DNA of 64,000 nucleotides. Source: Carnegiea gigantea (lineage: Eukaryota; Streptophyta; Magnoliopsida; Caryophyllales; Cactaceae). The notes beneath the pieces are model-generated. The model did not search any database. It saw only the letters and a list, made by a program, of their open reading frames with translations, and was not told the origin of the DNA. Location: NCBI GenBank assembly GCA_029747015.1, contig JAKOGI010001565.1, positions 125,001 through 189,000 of the forward strand, in the 5' to 3' direction. Both the position numbers and the translations under genes were made by a program. Within the stretch, counting starts at the first letter, position 1, and every line of letters starts with the position of its first letter. Positions 48,624 to 60,908 of this stretch are shown here, piece after piece.

Positions 48624-49874
48624 TGACCACTGCCGCAAGTGCACGAGTAGTCGTAGTATAGATAAAAAGATCGCTCCCTAGGGGCCAATGTAATATATCG
48701 AGTTTTATCTATCAAAATATACTAAGTAAAATTCTAATTCAAGAGGGTTCAATTTAACAACTTCTAATTCACTAATTTTAAATCAATTAAGGAAAAATGC
48801 CTAGGAATTCATCTAGTTATGAAAGTTCATTGTATCAAGATGATATGCATGTGCTTTTCTCTAATCAGTTAATCATGAGAAATTGCAATCTCTAAAAATT
48901 TAGTTTATTCTTCCGAAATTGACCAAATTTACCTAAATTAAGCAAAAGTCATTCTTTCAAATTAATTTTCCTTAATCCAAGTTAAATATCTTTGATTACA
49001 CTCTAGCCCTCCTAGCATGTAAGTCTCCATTTCAAGACGACGTTATGTAAAGTTTTATCAAGCAGTCTCACAATCAAATGTCACCTTTCAATTTTTCACT
49101 CAATTGTTTCAAGTGTGTAAGCAAACTTTGGTAAAAATCCACTCACAACATGATAATCACTTGATAGAATGAAATGAAACCAATTATGAAATAATCACAA
49201 TTCTATAGATTAAAACATGATCCATTTACACTTTCATAAACTCCTAAATCCCTGGATAAAATAAACTACTCATATATGATAAAAGATAAAACAACTAACC
49301 AATGCTTTGGCAAAATATGAGAGAAAGGGCTTGACTGAGATAGCCTACAACCAAGGGCTTTAAACCATCTCAAAATCAAACACAAACTCTTAAGATTCCT
49401 CACAAGAATAATAACCTAACTAAAAATCTAAACTACAAAGAACAAATTTGAGAAAGATAATTGAACTATGCTATCCTTCCTTTTTTTTCTCTGCTACATA
49501 ATGACGCGTTTTATAGAACAATTTGGATGTTTTCAGCCACACAGCTAAGGAAAATGAAGAGGCAATAGTTTTACCCTTCACTGCGGTCCGTGGCAGGCAC
49601 CACGGTCCGAACGTGGTCTTGGCTGGAACCGATTTTCTAGTCTTTTCTTACTCCATGAGCGTAGCAGCACATGGGTGTCCATGGGAGAGGTCAAAATACA
49701 TCCAATAAGGGGTAAATGCTGAGTAAAAAGGACTAAAATCATGCAAAACAGATCAAACAACCATACCCAAGTATAAATCCAGAATAGGGGTGTAGAGTAT
49801 GACTTAAAACCCATAATTCTCTTAAAAAAGTGGGAAAATAGCCTAAAAATTATGTATATGTTAAGCACTTATCA
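48624..49874 (-). repeat. B2 5' LTR
   Basis: Reverse complement runs from TGATAAGTGC (49874) to GTGGTCA (48624). Contains two copies of the CCACGG/CGTGG inverted motif at 49581-49616. Pararetrovirus sequence resumes at 49875. Confidence 0.88.
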
Positions 49875-50150
49875 GTAACAATGACAGGAGTAGAAAAATT
49901 TGAAAGTCCTACCCCAATGCAAAAGATCCAGAGGATTAAGTCCAATCGTCATGATATAATAATCAATCGTTCATCTATATCTAGCTTTGCCAACCCTACA
50001 AAGATCAATAAGAAAAATATAATAAAAATTGATGAGGAGGGTAAAATCGTTATTAAACCCCAATTATTGAGAAGCATAAGTACAAGATCAGATTCGGGAT
50101 AAGAATCTTCATCAGCTAAAGAAGAGCTTAAAGAAGATAATACAATTAGC
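49875..50150 (+). pseudogene. Pararetrovirus movement protein C-terminus / linker
   Basis: Right-hand continuation after B2. A 73-codon frame (49881-50102) opens MTGVEKFESPTPM and then runs through Ser/Asn/Lys-rich linker sequence to a stop. Its position between movement protein and protease suggests the movement protein tail. No further domain is recognisable. Confidence 0.5.
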
Positions 50151-50705
50151 ATGACTAGTGAAATGAGTAGAATGAGTTTTGAATCTACCAGACCTAATAT
50201 TGATCGAAGTATGAGTCTAGAAAGAAAGGTCATTGGATACAAAATTAGAACTGTTAGTGAACCAATCTATGAGGATGAATTAGTTAAAAACATGACCATG
50301 GAGATATGCTATGAAGCTACCAATACAAATCCTAATAGCATCTATATTCCAATAAAGGTATGTTTAGAGGGATATAATAAATATGAACTGTGTGCTTACA
50401 TAAATAGTGGTTGTTCTCTATGCTTTGAAAGGAGAACATTATTTCTAGAATTCATATGAAAAAAAGCTAAGAACCATTTACAAGTAAAAATAGCTGATAA
50501 TAGTATTATGAGCCACAATAAAGCCCTGGAAGGATTATCCATAGAATTAGGAGGAGTTCAACGTATTATACCAGTTCTATGGGCTACTGGTCAACCCTCT
50601 AATGATATGATTATTGGAAATAATTTTCAGAGATTATTTTCTCAATGCACATAGACCATAAACCAAATAATATTCACAATTAAGGCCACTCAGCTCCTAT
50701 TAAAA
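50151..50705 (+). pseudogene. Pararetrovirus aspartic protease, broken
   Basis: Viral polyprotein protease. A 102-codon frame (50151-50459) contains an Asn/Ser-rich linker and IYIPIKVCLEGYN, then the active-site region INSGC, where the usual Asp of D-S-G is Asn (codon 50403-50405). After a stop at 50457-50459 the reading region goes on with LSIELGGVQRIIPVLW and NDMIIGNNFQRLF, the second half of the fold. Upstream is the movement protein tail; downstream is RT. The changed active-site residue and the stop leave it non-functional. Confidence 0.7.
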
Positions 50706-50879
50706 AATTAAGTAAGACTTATATTCATTAGAGAATTGAGTTTACACATAACTAGCGTGGTGAAAAGGTAATACCAATACAATGAGAAATAGCACTAACC
50801 ATCTCATTACTTGAGTTATCTATTGAAGACCAGATTGTTGAACAATAAGAAAAATTATGTAAAAAAACTCTACTCTAAT

Positions 50880-51760
50880 AATCCTCTAAAGTTTAGGATT
50901 AAAATAAAACATTTATCAAAATTACTCTATTAAATCCCAACACCATTATTCGAGTTAAACAAATGGTGTATACACATAAGAAAATCTAAGAATTCGATAA
51001 AGAAATTAAAGAACTTCTAGATAAAGGATTAATCAAAAATAGAAAGATTCCTTACACCTATCCTGCTTTCATGGTAAGAAATCATGCAGAGAAAAAAAGA
51101 GGAAAAGCAAGAATGGTAATCAATTACAAAAAGCTTAATGATATTACTGTCTCTGATAGTTATTACATTCCTAACAAAATAGTCCTTTTCAATAGAATCC
51201 AAGGCGCCTCTTGGTTCTCGAAAATAGATTGCGAAAGTGGATATTGGCAAATTAAAATGGATGAAGAAAGCATTCATTTAACTACATTTAGTGCCCTTCA
51301 AGGACATTATGAGCGGATTGAAATGCCATTTGGTCTTTAAAATGCACATCAAATATTTCAAAGAAGAATGGATAATATCTTCCTATTGCTTAGTTTATAT
51401 TGATGATATCTTTGTCTTTACCAAAAGCATAGAACAGCACAAAGATGATGACTTAGATGTCACCCAAAGATATATTGATCATGGCATTATACTTGGTAAG
51501 AATAAGCGCATTTATGCTGAACAAGAAATTGAGTTCTTAGGCCTAGAAATAAAAGATGGACAAATCATCCTTCAAAAGCATATCCTAAAAAAATAGAGGA
51601 TTTCCCCGAAAAGATTGAAGATAGGAAACAGGTAGAAAGGTTTCTTGGATGTCTTACTTATACGTCAGATTTCATTAAAGATTTAGCATAACTAAGAAAG
51701 CCATTCAGCAGAACTCAAGAAAGAAAAAAGTTGGACCTGGACCACTAATGATACAAAGAT
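50880..51760 (+). pseudogene. Pararetrovirus reverse transcriptase, broken
   Basis: RT domain that copies the pregenomic RNA. The N-terminal part (EIKELLDKGLIKN) is just before 51071. The frame 51071-51340 holds ARMVINYKKLND and WFSKIDCESGYWQI, which contains the first catalytic Asp, and ends at a stop after EMPFGL. The frame 51291-51596 has the catalytic YIDD box at 51396-51407 and EIEFLGLEIKDGQI. A later part reads VERFLGCLTY. About 15 residues between the two catalytic parts are missing or garbled. These motifs and the context (Met-tRNA primer site, CxCWxC coat protein) mark Caulimoviridae rather than Ty3. Confidence 0.8.
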
Positions 51761-52122
51761 CATTCAAAACTTCAAAAAGATGTATAAAAATCTCTTTATT
51801 CTTAATCTGCCTAATGAAGGAGATGATTTAGTTTTTGAGACAGAAGCCAACAATGAGTATTGGAGTGTGGTACTCAAAATCAAAGAAAGAGAAAAATCTG
51901 CAAATATTGCAGTGGAAGTTTTAATAAGGCAGAATGCAACTATCCCATAATGGAAAAAGAAATCTTTGTAGTCATAAGGACGATTCAAATGTTCTTAATC
52001 TTTTTAGCACCAAAATCTTTTCTTATTCGAACTGATTGCAAAGGAATACTTAGTTTTGTGAAAAACAACTTATCAAATATGCAAGCACAAGGGTGATTCC
52101 TGTGTTGGCAATTATGGCTTAA
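51761..52122 (+). pseudogene. Pararetrovirus RNase H, broken and truncated
   Basis: RNase H domain linked to the RT, degrading RNA in hybrids. After frame breaks around 51770-51860, the frame 51860-52096 reads CSGSFNKAECNYPIMEKEIF (the Glu region) and FLIRTDCKGILSFVKNN (an Asp region). A stop follows at 52094-52096 and the text ends at 52122, exactly where the D LTR begins (TG at 52123). The rest of the viral genome, including any downstream ORF, is not in the window and may lie beyond the D array. Confidence 0.75.
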
Positions 52123-54463
52123 TGCTAAGTCAAAAATCATGCATTGTTCTAATAATTATTTTGATTACATTATATATAGTATTTCATCTAATTTACGTTT
52201 ATTTTTTATATTTTTCAAATTAAGCATTAATAAAATGAAGAGGAGAAGAGAAGACGTCGAAGTTTGGATTTTACATGCTAAGCCATCAAATCGATCCAAA
52301 AATAATGATTTATAAAAAAATATTATTTCCATAATGATTTATTTGGGCTAGGGTTACAAAATTATTACTCCTAGTTGAAGAGAAACTAGAAGACTTGGAA
52401 GAAAAGAAGTTTAAAGAAGAAAACCCTGATAGCTAATATTATAAAAACCCTCTTCTCCACTCATCCCTAACGGGACTCCACTTCTTCATCTCACATCCTC
52501 CCTCTTCTCACTTAATATCATCATCATCTACCAGACACAAAAACCACGGCTGCCTTCTCATCATATATTATCTTCAGCGTACGCCTAACCAGAAAATCAT
52601 CACGGCAGCCACGGTTTCTCCCCGCCCCCTCAAGCACATCTCCACCACCACACTCGCCTCACCAACTCCCTCATCACAATCACGATAATCACCGTCATCA
52701 TCAATCCCCTGCCCAACATCACACGCCTCATCTTCTACGCCTGCCTCACCATACATCAAGCCAAGTAGTTTTCTATTATTCAAATTCTATTTTTTTTATT
52801 TTACTTTTGTTTATTTCATTATTAAATATAGAGTATTTGGATAAATTTTGTGATTTTATTTTCAATATGAGTGAGTAATTTCCTTATGCTTAGTATAATC
52901 TATTTGAAACCATGCTAAATTAATTATTTTGAAACAAGTTTTTTTTTTATTATCTAGTTGATTTTTATTCATGATTCTATAACGATTAGTATTTACCGTT
53001 CATGATATTCGTGTAATTTTAATTAGAATGCATGCTAGTTAGTATCATGCAAATTCATATGATAGTTTAAAAGGCTTTAATATGTAAAAGTTATAGTCTT
53101 TTAAACATTAGTATCACCCAAATTAATCATGGATGGCTCAAACTCATCTCTTTTAATTGGGTAATCGTTGTAGATCTTTGTTAAATCAGTTTACTGGTAA
53201 ATTGATTACAAGGCATTAAATAATATTTTTCTAATACGTAATATTCTAGTTTGATTGAATTCTTGCACTGGTGTAGGGGTCATCAAAACTAGTAGGGTTT
53301 ATATTAGGGGTGGACCTGAATAAACTATAATATAAGGAAAAATGGAAAAGATCCTCTGGTAGGTGTCTTCTACAGTCTAACTCATGGATAAAATCGATTT
53401 ATGTGTTAATGATAAATATTAATTTGCATGGTGGATGCAGATTATACTGAGTATTTTTCATAAATTTCGTATCTCTGATAATTATTTGTTGCTTTTTAGT
53501 TAATTTGTTTTGTTTGTCAATTAACATAAATTTCGTTTACCCCCCCAAAAGCGTAGTCTTTTAGGAGTGTCCTGATAATATTAAATCAGTTAGATTTTGA
53601 TTTTTAGTGTGATTATAATTTTCAGATTTAATTTATATTCTGTTTTGTCGTTTAATTATTGGTTTATTAGAAATTAGGTTAAAAATAGTTTCTTTTGTGT
53701 TTTTTCATGTTTTAATCCATTCTAGGGTTTATATAGTGTCCTATTCTACCTCTATTTAATTTCTAAATTTTTGGAAATTATTTAATAATTTTTCAGAATT
53801 ATTTCGTGAATTGGATATGTGAAGGTTTTTATTTAATAGATCTAAAAATTACGTTTTTAATTTTTATTTTATGTTTTTAGGGTTTTGTTAAGTTCAGAAA
53901 ATTATATCCTAAAATCTGGGCAATTTTGTTATTTAATTTTATGTTCGTATTAGTGCAGTTTATTTTCTTCTCTAATTTCAAATTTAATTTTCTGTTTCAT
54001 TTTCTGGAGTTAATTTTCTGTTTTAATTTTTCTGAAATTAATTACATATAATTTTGGAGTTACAAAGTCAAAAAATCAATTTGGATTACTTTTTGTAATT
54101 TTTAATATTAATTTTTTGCTTGTTATTTTCTATTTTAATTTTCACTTGAATATTGTGTTATTATTTCTGTTTTTTTTTTCAGAATATTTAAGATAGCTAT
54201 TTACTATTTTATTTATAGAATTAAATTTAGAATATGTAGGAGCAATATTAAGTATTTTTTCAGATTTTTATTTATTAAGTTTGATTTATTTTAGAAATAC
54301 AAATAGAAGTTATAATAAATTAGAGTAGTAAAATTATTTAGAATTAAACTAGCTTTTTGACATAATCTTTCCTCATGGGATCAATCTCTACTTTCCTATG
54401 CTATAAATATTATTTATAAATCAAAGTAGTGGTCTAATTTGTTGCTCTGTGATAAGTTTAATA
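52123..54463 (+). repeat. D LTR 1
   Basis: Start is a slightly changed TGTCAAGTC. TATAAAA at 52440-52446 is followed by a C/T-rich stretch (52449-52760) that looks like a transcribed leader. Ends just before the primer site. Confidence 0.85.
52440..52446 (+). promoter_or_regulatory. D LTR TATA box
   Basis: TATAAAA in the phrase TAATATTATAAAAACCCTC. Kept at 56145, 59925 and 62476 in the other LTR copies. Confidence 0.6.
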
Positions 54464-54468
54464 AATTT

Positions 54469-54486
54469 TGGCGCCATTACCGGAGA
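54469..54486 (+). promoter_or_regulatory. D primer-binding site, unit 1
   Basis: TGGCGCCATTACCGGAGA. The unit 2 version at 58196 reads TGGCGCCGTTGCTAGG. Confidence 0.8.
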
Positions 54487-54583
54487 AAGAAAATATGATC
54501 GTTAGTTTACTTCTATTTAATTTTACTACTTTTATTGTTTTGTTTTAGCTCTAGTATTTTATTTTTATAGTTTGTTTTAATTT

Positions 54584-54670
54584 ATGAGATTAAGAAGTGG
54601 TCGCGTGATCGAAAACAAAAAGGAGCATACGTTTGAGGTGTTTGAAAGTAAAGAGATCATGTATGCTTAG
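54584..54670 (+). CDS. D micro-ORF, 28 codons, unit 1
   Basis: ATG to TAG, opening MRLRSGRVIENKKEH and ending KEIMYA. Unit 2 has the same ORF with the same length at 58308-58394 (MRLRSGRMIENKKEH). LRSGR is a phrase I know from the gag-protease linker of Athila/Tat elements (C has a decayed form near 33090). It may be a coding relic left by an internal deletion, or a kept leader ORF. It begins about 100 bases after the primer site. Too short to claim a product. Confidence 0.35.
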   Translation: MRLRSGRVIENKKEHTFEVFESKEIMYA

Positions 54671-54740
54671 CGAAGGAGATCCAACTAGAGGATCCATCAG
54701 CTTCATGACGTCGAGCCAATGACTGTAAGCAAAGGCGCTG

Positions 54741-54758
54741 GTTGGGAGGCAATTCAAC
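54741..54758 (+). other. D stem-loop, unit 1
   Basis: GTTGGG-AGGCAA-TTCAAC, six pairs including two G-U. Same loop as B1 4829-4846. Unit 2 at 58465-58482 has TCCAAC as the 3' arm. Confidence 0.65.
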
Positions 54759-54823
54759 ATTTTTCAAGGAAGTTTTTAATTCGCTTTCAGCATCTTCTTT
54801 TCTTTTATTAATTAGCATACATT

Positions 54824-54853
54824 AGGGACAATGCATGAATTAAGTGTGGGGGG
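54824..54853 (+). other. D internal polypurine-like motif, unit 1
   Basis: AGGGACAATGCATG, then AATTAAGTGTGGGGGG. The terminal motif at 55796 reads GAGGACGTCC, then TCTAAGTGTGGGGGGAATT. Confidence 0.65.
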
Positions 54854-55795
54854 TTACATCTTGTATTTAATTCTTGCAGTATTTATTCTTATAAATAATG
54901 CATGATATAAGTTCATGCTAGGCTCGCTTGCTTAAAAAAATTTTTTTAGCTATTTATAGTTTATTCTTCTATGAGTGAAGACTTCTAAGCATGCTAGTTA
55001 TCATTCAAAGCAGTTTGAGTTAATCCTCATATATCTCTTTAATGAGTAACCGTCATAATTGTTCATCTTATTTGGTCATGTATTATATCCGCTTCAGAGG
55101 TAATAAAATGAGCTACCCCATTTCCTAGACTATTGAATTAGTAGAATAACTCATTAAAGTCAGGAATGACAAGTATCCCTTTGAGACATGCGCTACTGGG
55201 TGCTACCCTTTAAGGCAATACTGCCACTAGAAAGCTTGCTTCCCATACTAGTGAGTCAATAAAATAAATAAAAAATAATGATGTAAATAAAATGTTTGCT
55301 CCATTACCTCTATTCGGGTGAGTGTGAGACAGGGAGCGTTTAATTTCTAAGACCCTATGTGGGCCTCGAATATGTGCGCAAGTGGAGTTGGGGAAAAAAA
55401 ACAGAAAGAAAAGAAGGAAAAAATACAAGGCAAGTTTAGAATCAATTTCAATGAGTTATTCGTTCTAGATCAATTGTCCCTATAGCCACACCGTACCTCA
55501 ATTTGTCTTACGTAAACTTTTTAGACATCTTGATCGGTGTATGCATACCTAAAAGAGATGAATAATTATTGATCTTGTTGCTTCATTAAGAAAATGTTGT
55601 GAGGTTGATGAAAAAACTCTTTGATGGTAGTTAGATGTCTAGTAGTTATTCACTTGTTGGAAGGAAAACTAATTAATTTTTAATAAAACCATTTTTAAAG
55701 CAAGCCAATGCCTAGTATGAATATCATAGTTATGCATGACTTTATAAGAAAGAAAGAGGGTCAGTTTTTAGGTCGAGTTTAAGATTTCTTTGCAC

Positions 55796-55828
55796 GAGGA
55801 CGTCCAAAGTCTAAGTGTGGGGGGAATT
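55796..55828 (+). promoter_or_regulatory. D terminal polypurine tract, unit 1
   Basis: GTGTGGGGGGAATT directly before the LTR start TGTCAAGTC. Repeated at about 59577-59608 and 62128-62159. Confidence 0.8.
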
Positions 55829-58190
55829 TGTCAAGTCAAAAATCATGCATTGTTTTAATAATTATTTTGATTATATTATATATAGTATTTTATCTAATTT
55901 GCTTTATTTTATATATTTTTCAAATTAAGCATTAATAAAATAAAGAGGAGAAGAGAAGACGTCGAAATTTGAATTTTACACGCTAAGCTATCAAGTCGAT
56001 CCAAAAATAATGATTTATGAAAAAATATTATTTCCATAATGATTCATTTGGGCTAAGGTTACAAAATTATTACTTCTAATTGAAGAGAAACTAGAAGACG
56101 TGGAAGAGAAGGAGTTTAAAGAAGAAAACCCTAATAGCTAATATTATAAAAACCCTCTTCTCTACTCGTCCCTAACGGAACTCCACTTCTTCATCTCACA
56201 TCCTCCCTCTTCTCACTTAATATCTTCATCATCTACCAGACACAAAAACCACGGCTGCCTCCTCATCCTATATTATCTTCACCACACGCCTAACCAGAAA
56301 ATCATCACGGCAGCCACGCTTTCTCCCCCCCCCCAAACACATCTCCACCATCAGGCCTGCCTCACCAACTCCCTCATCATAATCACGATAATCACCGTCA
56401 TCATCAATCTCCTACCCAACATCACACGCCTCATCTTCTACGCCTGCTTCACCATACATCAGGCCAAGTACTTTTCTATTATTCAAATTCTATTTTTTTA
56501 TTTTACTTTTGTTTAGTTTATTATTAAACATGGAGTGTTTGGGTGAATTTTGTGATTTTATTTTCAATATGAGTGAGTAATTTCCTTTTGCTTAGTATAA
56601 TCTATTTGAAACCATGCTAAATTAATTATTTTGAAACAAGTTTTATGTTTTATTATCTAGTTGATTTTTATTCATGATTCTATAACGATTAGTACTTATC
56701 GTTCATGATATTAGTGTTATTTTAATTAGAATGCATGCTAGTTAGTTTAATACGAATTCATATGATAGTTTAAAAGGCTTTAATACGTAAAAGTTATAGT
56801 CTTTTAAGCATTAGTATCACCCTAATTAATCATGAATCATTTAAACCCATCTCTTTTAATTAAGTAATCGTTATAGATCTCTGTTAAATCAGTTTACTGG
56901 TAAATTGGTTACAAGGCATTAGATGATATTTTTCTAACACGTAATGCTCTAGTTTGATTAAATTCTTGCGTTGGTGCAAGGGTTATCAAAACTAGTTGGG
57001 TTTATATTAGGGTTGGACCTAAATAAACTATAATATAAGGAAAAACGGGGAAGATTCGCTGGTGGATGTCTTCTACAGTCTAACTCATGCATAAAATCGA
57101 TTTGTGTGTTAATGATAAATATTAATTCGCATGGTGGATGTAGATTATACTGAGTGATTTTCATAAATTTCATATCTCTGATAATTATTTGTTGCTTTTT
57201 AGTTAAATTCTTTAGTTTGTCAATTTTTATTCTTCAATTATTAGCTTTAACATAAATTTTGTTTATCTGTCGTGAAAGCATAGTCTTTTAGGAGTGTCCT
57301 GATAATATTAGATCTATTAGATTTCTATTTTTAGTGTAATTATAATTTTCAGATTTAATTTATATTCTATTTTGCCATTTAATTACCGGTTTGTTAGAAA
57401 TTAGGTTAAAAATAGTTCTTTTTGTGTTTTTTCATGTTTTAATCCATTCTAGGGTTTATATAGTGTCCCATTCTGCCTCTATTTAATTTTTGAATTTTCT
57501 GAAATTATTTAATAAGTTTTCAGAATTATTTCGTGAATTGGATATGTGTAGGTTTTTATTTTAATAAATCTGAAAATTATGTTTTTAATTTTTGTTTTAT
57601 GTTTTTAGGGTTTGTTTAAGTCCAGAAAATTATATCCTAAAATTTGGGCAATTTGGATATTTAATTTCGTATTTATATTAGTGTAGGTTATTTTTTTCTT
57701 TAATTTTAGATTTAATTTTCTGTTTCATTTTCTGGAGTTAATTTTCTGTTTTAATTTTTCTGAAATTAATTACATAAAATTTTGGAGTTACAAAGTCAGA
57801 ATATTAATTCGGATTACTTTTTGTAATTTTTAATATTAATTTTCTGCTTTTTATTTTCTGTTTTAATTTTCAGTTGAATATTGTGTTGTTATTCTTGTTT
57901 TTTTTTCCAGAATATTTAGCATAGCTATTTACTATTTTATTTCCAGAATTAAATTTAGAATATGCAGGAGCAATATTGAGTATTTTTCCAGATTTTTATT
58001 TATTATGTTTGATTTATTTTAGAAATACAAAGAGAAGTTATAATAAATTAGAGTAGTAAAATCATTTAGAATTAACTAACTTTTTGACATAATCTTTCTT
58101 CGTGGGATCGATCCCTACTTTCTTATGCTATAAATATTATTTATAAATCAAAGTAGTGGTTTAATTTATAACTCTACGACAAGCTTAACA
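55829..58190 (+). repeat. D LTR 2
   Basis: Full-length LTR, TGTCAAGTC to AGCTTAACA. TATA at 56145-56151. Confidence 0.88.
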
Positions 58191-59608
58191 AATTCTGGCG
58201 CCGTTGCTAGGAAAAAAAATAAGATCGTTAGTTTACTTCTATTTGATTTTACTACTTTTAGTTTTGTTTTAGCTCTAGTATTTTATTTTTATAGTTTGTT
58301 TTAGTTTATGAGATTAAGGAGTGGTCGCATGATCGAAAACAAAAAGGAGCATACGTTTGAGGTGTTTGAAAGTAAAGAGATCATGTATGCCTAGTGAAGG
58401 AGATCCAACTAGAGGATCCATTAACTTCATGACGTCGAGCCAATGACTGTAAATAAAGACGCTGGTTGGGAGGCAATCCAACATTTTTCAGGGAAGTTTT
58501 TAATTCGCTTTCCGCAACTTCTTTTCTTTTATTAATTAGCATGCATTAGGGACAATGCATGAATTAAGTGCGGGGAGTGCATCTTGCATTTAATTCCTGC
58601 AGTATTTACTCTTGAAAAAAAAAAAAAGCAAACACAAAAAAAAAGGGAAAAAAAGATTTTTTTTTTTTTCTTATAAATAATGCATGGTATGAGTTTGTGC
58701 TAGGTTTGCTTGCATAAAAAAATTTTTTTAGCTATTTATAGTTTATTCTTCTATGAGTGAAGACTTCTGAGCATGCTAGCTGTTATTCAAAAAAGTTTAA
58801 ATTAATTCTCATATATCTCTTTAATGAGTAACTGTCATGATTGTTCATCTTATTTGGTCATGTATTATATCCGCTTTAGAGGTCATAAAATGACCTAACC
58901 CATTTCCTAGACTATTGAATTAGTAGAATAACTCATTAAAGTCGGGAATGATAAGTACTCCTTTGAAGCATGTGCTACTGGGCGCTACCATTTGAGGCAA
59001 TACTGCTACTGGAAAGCTTACTTTCCATACTAGTGAGTAAACAAAATAAATAAAAAATAATGATATAAATAAAATGTTTGCTCCAGCGCCTCTATTTGGG
59101 TGAGTGTGAGACAGGGAGTGTTTAATTTCTAAGACTCTATATGGGCCTCGAATATGTGCGCAAGTGGAGTTGGAAAAAAGAAAGAGAAAGAAAAGAAGGA
59201 AAAAATACAAGGCAAGTTTAGAATCAATTTCAATGAGTTATTCATTCTAGTTCAATTGTTCTTATAGCCATACCATACCTCAATTTTTCTTACGTAAGCT
59301 TTTTAGATGTCTTGATTAGTGTATGCATACTTAAAAAAGATGGATAATTATTGATCTTATTGCTTTATTAAGGAAATGTTGTGAGGTTGATGAACAAACT
59401 CTTTGATGGTAGTTGAATGTCTAGTAGTTGTTCACTTGTTGGAAGGAAAATTAATTAATTTTCAAAAAACCATTTTTACAGCAAGCCAATGCCTAGTATG
59501 AATATCATAGTTATGCATGACATTATAAGAAGGAAAGAGGGTCAGTTTTTAGGTCGAGTCTAAGATTTCTTTGCACGAGGACGTCCAAAGCCCAAGTGTG
59601 GGGGAATT
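58191..59608 (+). other. D internal region 2
   Basis: Same order as internal region 1: primer site at 58196, micro-ORF 58308-58394, stem-loop 58465-58482, first motif 58547-58575, shared block at about 58943-59020, terminal tract. Contains an added A/T-run cluster (58615-58670). Minus-strand ORFs here are spurious. Confidence 0.8.
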
Positions 59609-60908
59609 TGTCAAGTCAAAAATCATGTATTGTTTTAATAATTATTTTGATTATATTATATATACTATTTCGTCTAATTTGCTTTATTTTATATATTTTT
59701 CAGATTAAGCGTTAACAAAATAAAGAGGAGAAGAGAAGACATCGAAGTTCGAATTTTACACGCTAAGCTACCAAGTCAATCCAAAAATAATGATTTATGA
59801 AAAAATATTATTTCCATAATGATTTATTTGGGCTAGGGTTACAAAATTATTACTTCTAGTTGAAGAGAAACTAGAAGACTCAGATGAGAAGGAGTTTAAA
59901 GAAGAAAACCCTAATAGCTAATATTATAAAAACCCTCTTCTCTACTCATCCCTGCTTCACCATACATCAGGCCAAGTGCTTTTCTATTATTCAAATTCTA
60001 TTTTTTTTTTTTTTTTACTTTTGTTTAGTTTATTACTAAACGTGGAGTATTTGGGTGAATTTTGTGATTTTATTTTCAATATGAGTTAGTAATTTTCTTG
60101 TACTTAGTATAATCTATTTGAAACTATGCTAAATTAATTATTTTGAAACAAGTTTTATGTTTTATTGTCTAGTTGATTTTTATTCATGATTTTATAACGA
60201 TTAGTACTTATCATTCATGATATTCATGTTATTTTAATTAGAATGCAGGCTAGTTAGTTTAATTCAAATTTATATGATAGTTTAAAAGGCTTTAATACGT
60301 AAAAGTTATGGTTTTTTAAGTATTAATATTATCCTAATTAATCATGAATGACTCAAACCCATCTCTTTTAATTAGGTAATCGTTATAGATCTTTGTTAAA
60401 TCAGTTTGCTGGTAAATTAGTTACAAGGCATTAAATGATATTTTTCTAATGCGTAATTCTCTAGTTTGATTAAATTCTTGTGCTAGTGTAAGGATTATCA
60501 AAACTAGTAGGGTTTATATTATGGCTGGACCTAAATAAACTATAATATAAGGAAAAAGGGGAAAGATCCGCTGGTGAGTATCTTCTACAGTCTAACTCAT
60601 GGATAAAATCGATTTGTGTATTAATGATAAATATTAATTTGCATGGTGGATGTAGATTGTACTGAGTGTTTTTCATGAATTTTATATCTCTGATAATTGT
60701 TTGTTGCTTTTTAGTTAATTTGTTTAGTTTGTTAATTTTTATTCTTCAAGTATTAGCTTTAATATAAATTTCATTTGTCCCCCCAATAGTTAGTAGTGTC
60801 CTGATAATATTAGATCTGTTAGATATTTATTTTTAGTGTGATTATAATTTTCAAATTTAATTTACATTCTGTTTTGCCGTTTAATTATCAGTTTGTTAGA
60901 AATTAGGT
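58355..60908 (+). repeat. Tandem duplication, first copy (2554 bp)
   Basis: Runs from GTTTGAGGTG in internal region 2 to GAAATTAGGT inside LTR 3. Copied directly behind itself at 60909-63459. In the parts I compared, the copies differ only in three homopolymer lengths (A13/A12, A9/A8, T13/T12) and one base at an A/T run boundary. Confidence 0.92.
59609..60908 (+). repeat. D LTR 3, 5' part
   Basis: LTR cut by the duplication junction. Lacks about 272 bases of the C/T-rich leader that LTR 2 has (56174-56445), joined at a CCT microhomology near 59955. The duplicated copy has the same deletion. Confidence 0.85.

Larger units (their letters stand above)
54464..55828 (+). other. D internal region 1
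   Basis: Primer site, 28-codon micro-ORF, pol-end-like text (CATGACGTCGAGCC), stem-loop, first polypurine-like motif (54824-54853), a block shared with the C tail (55161-55240), and the terminal polypurine tract (55796-55828). No protein-coding domain. Confidence 0.8.
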
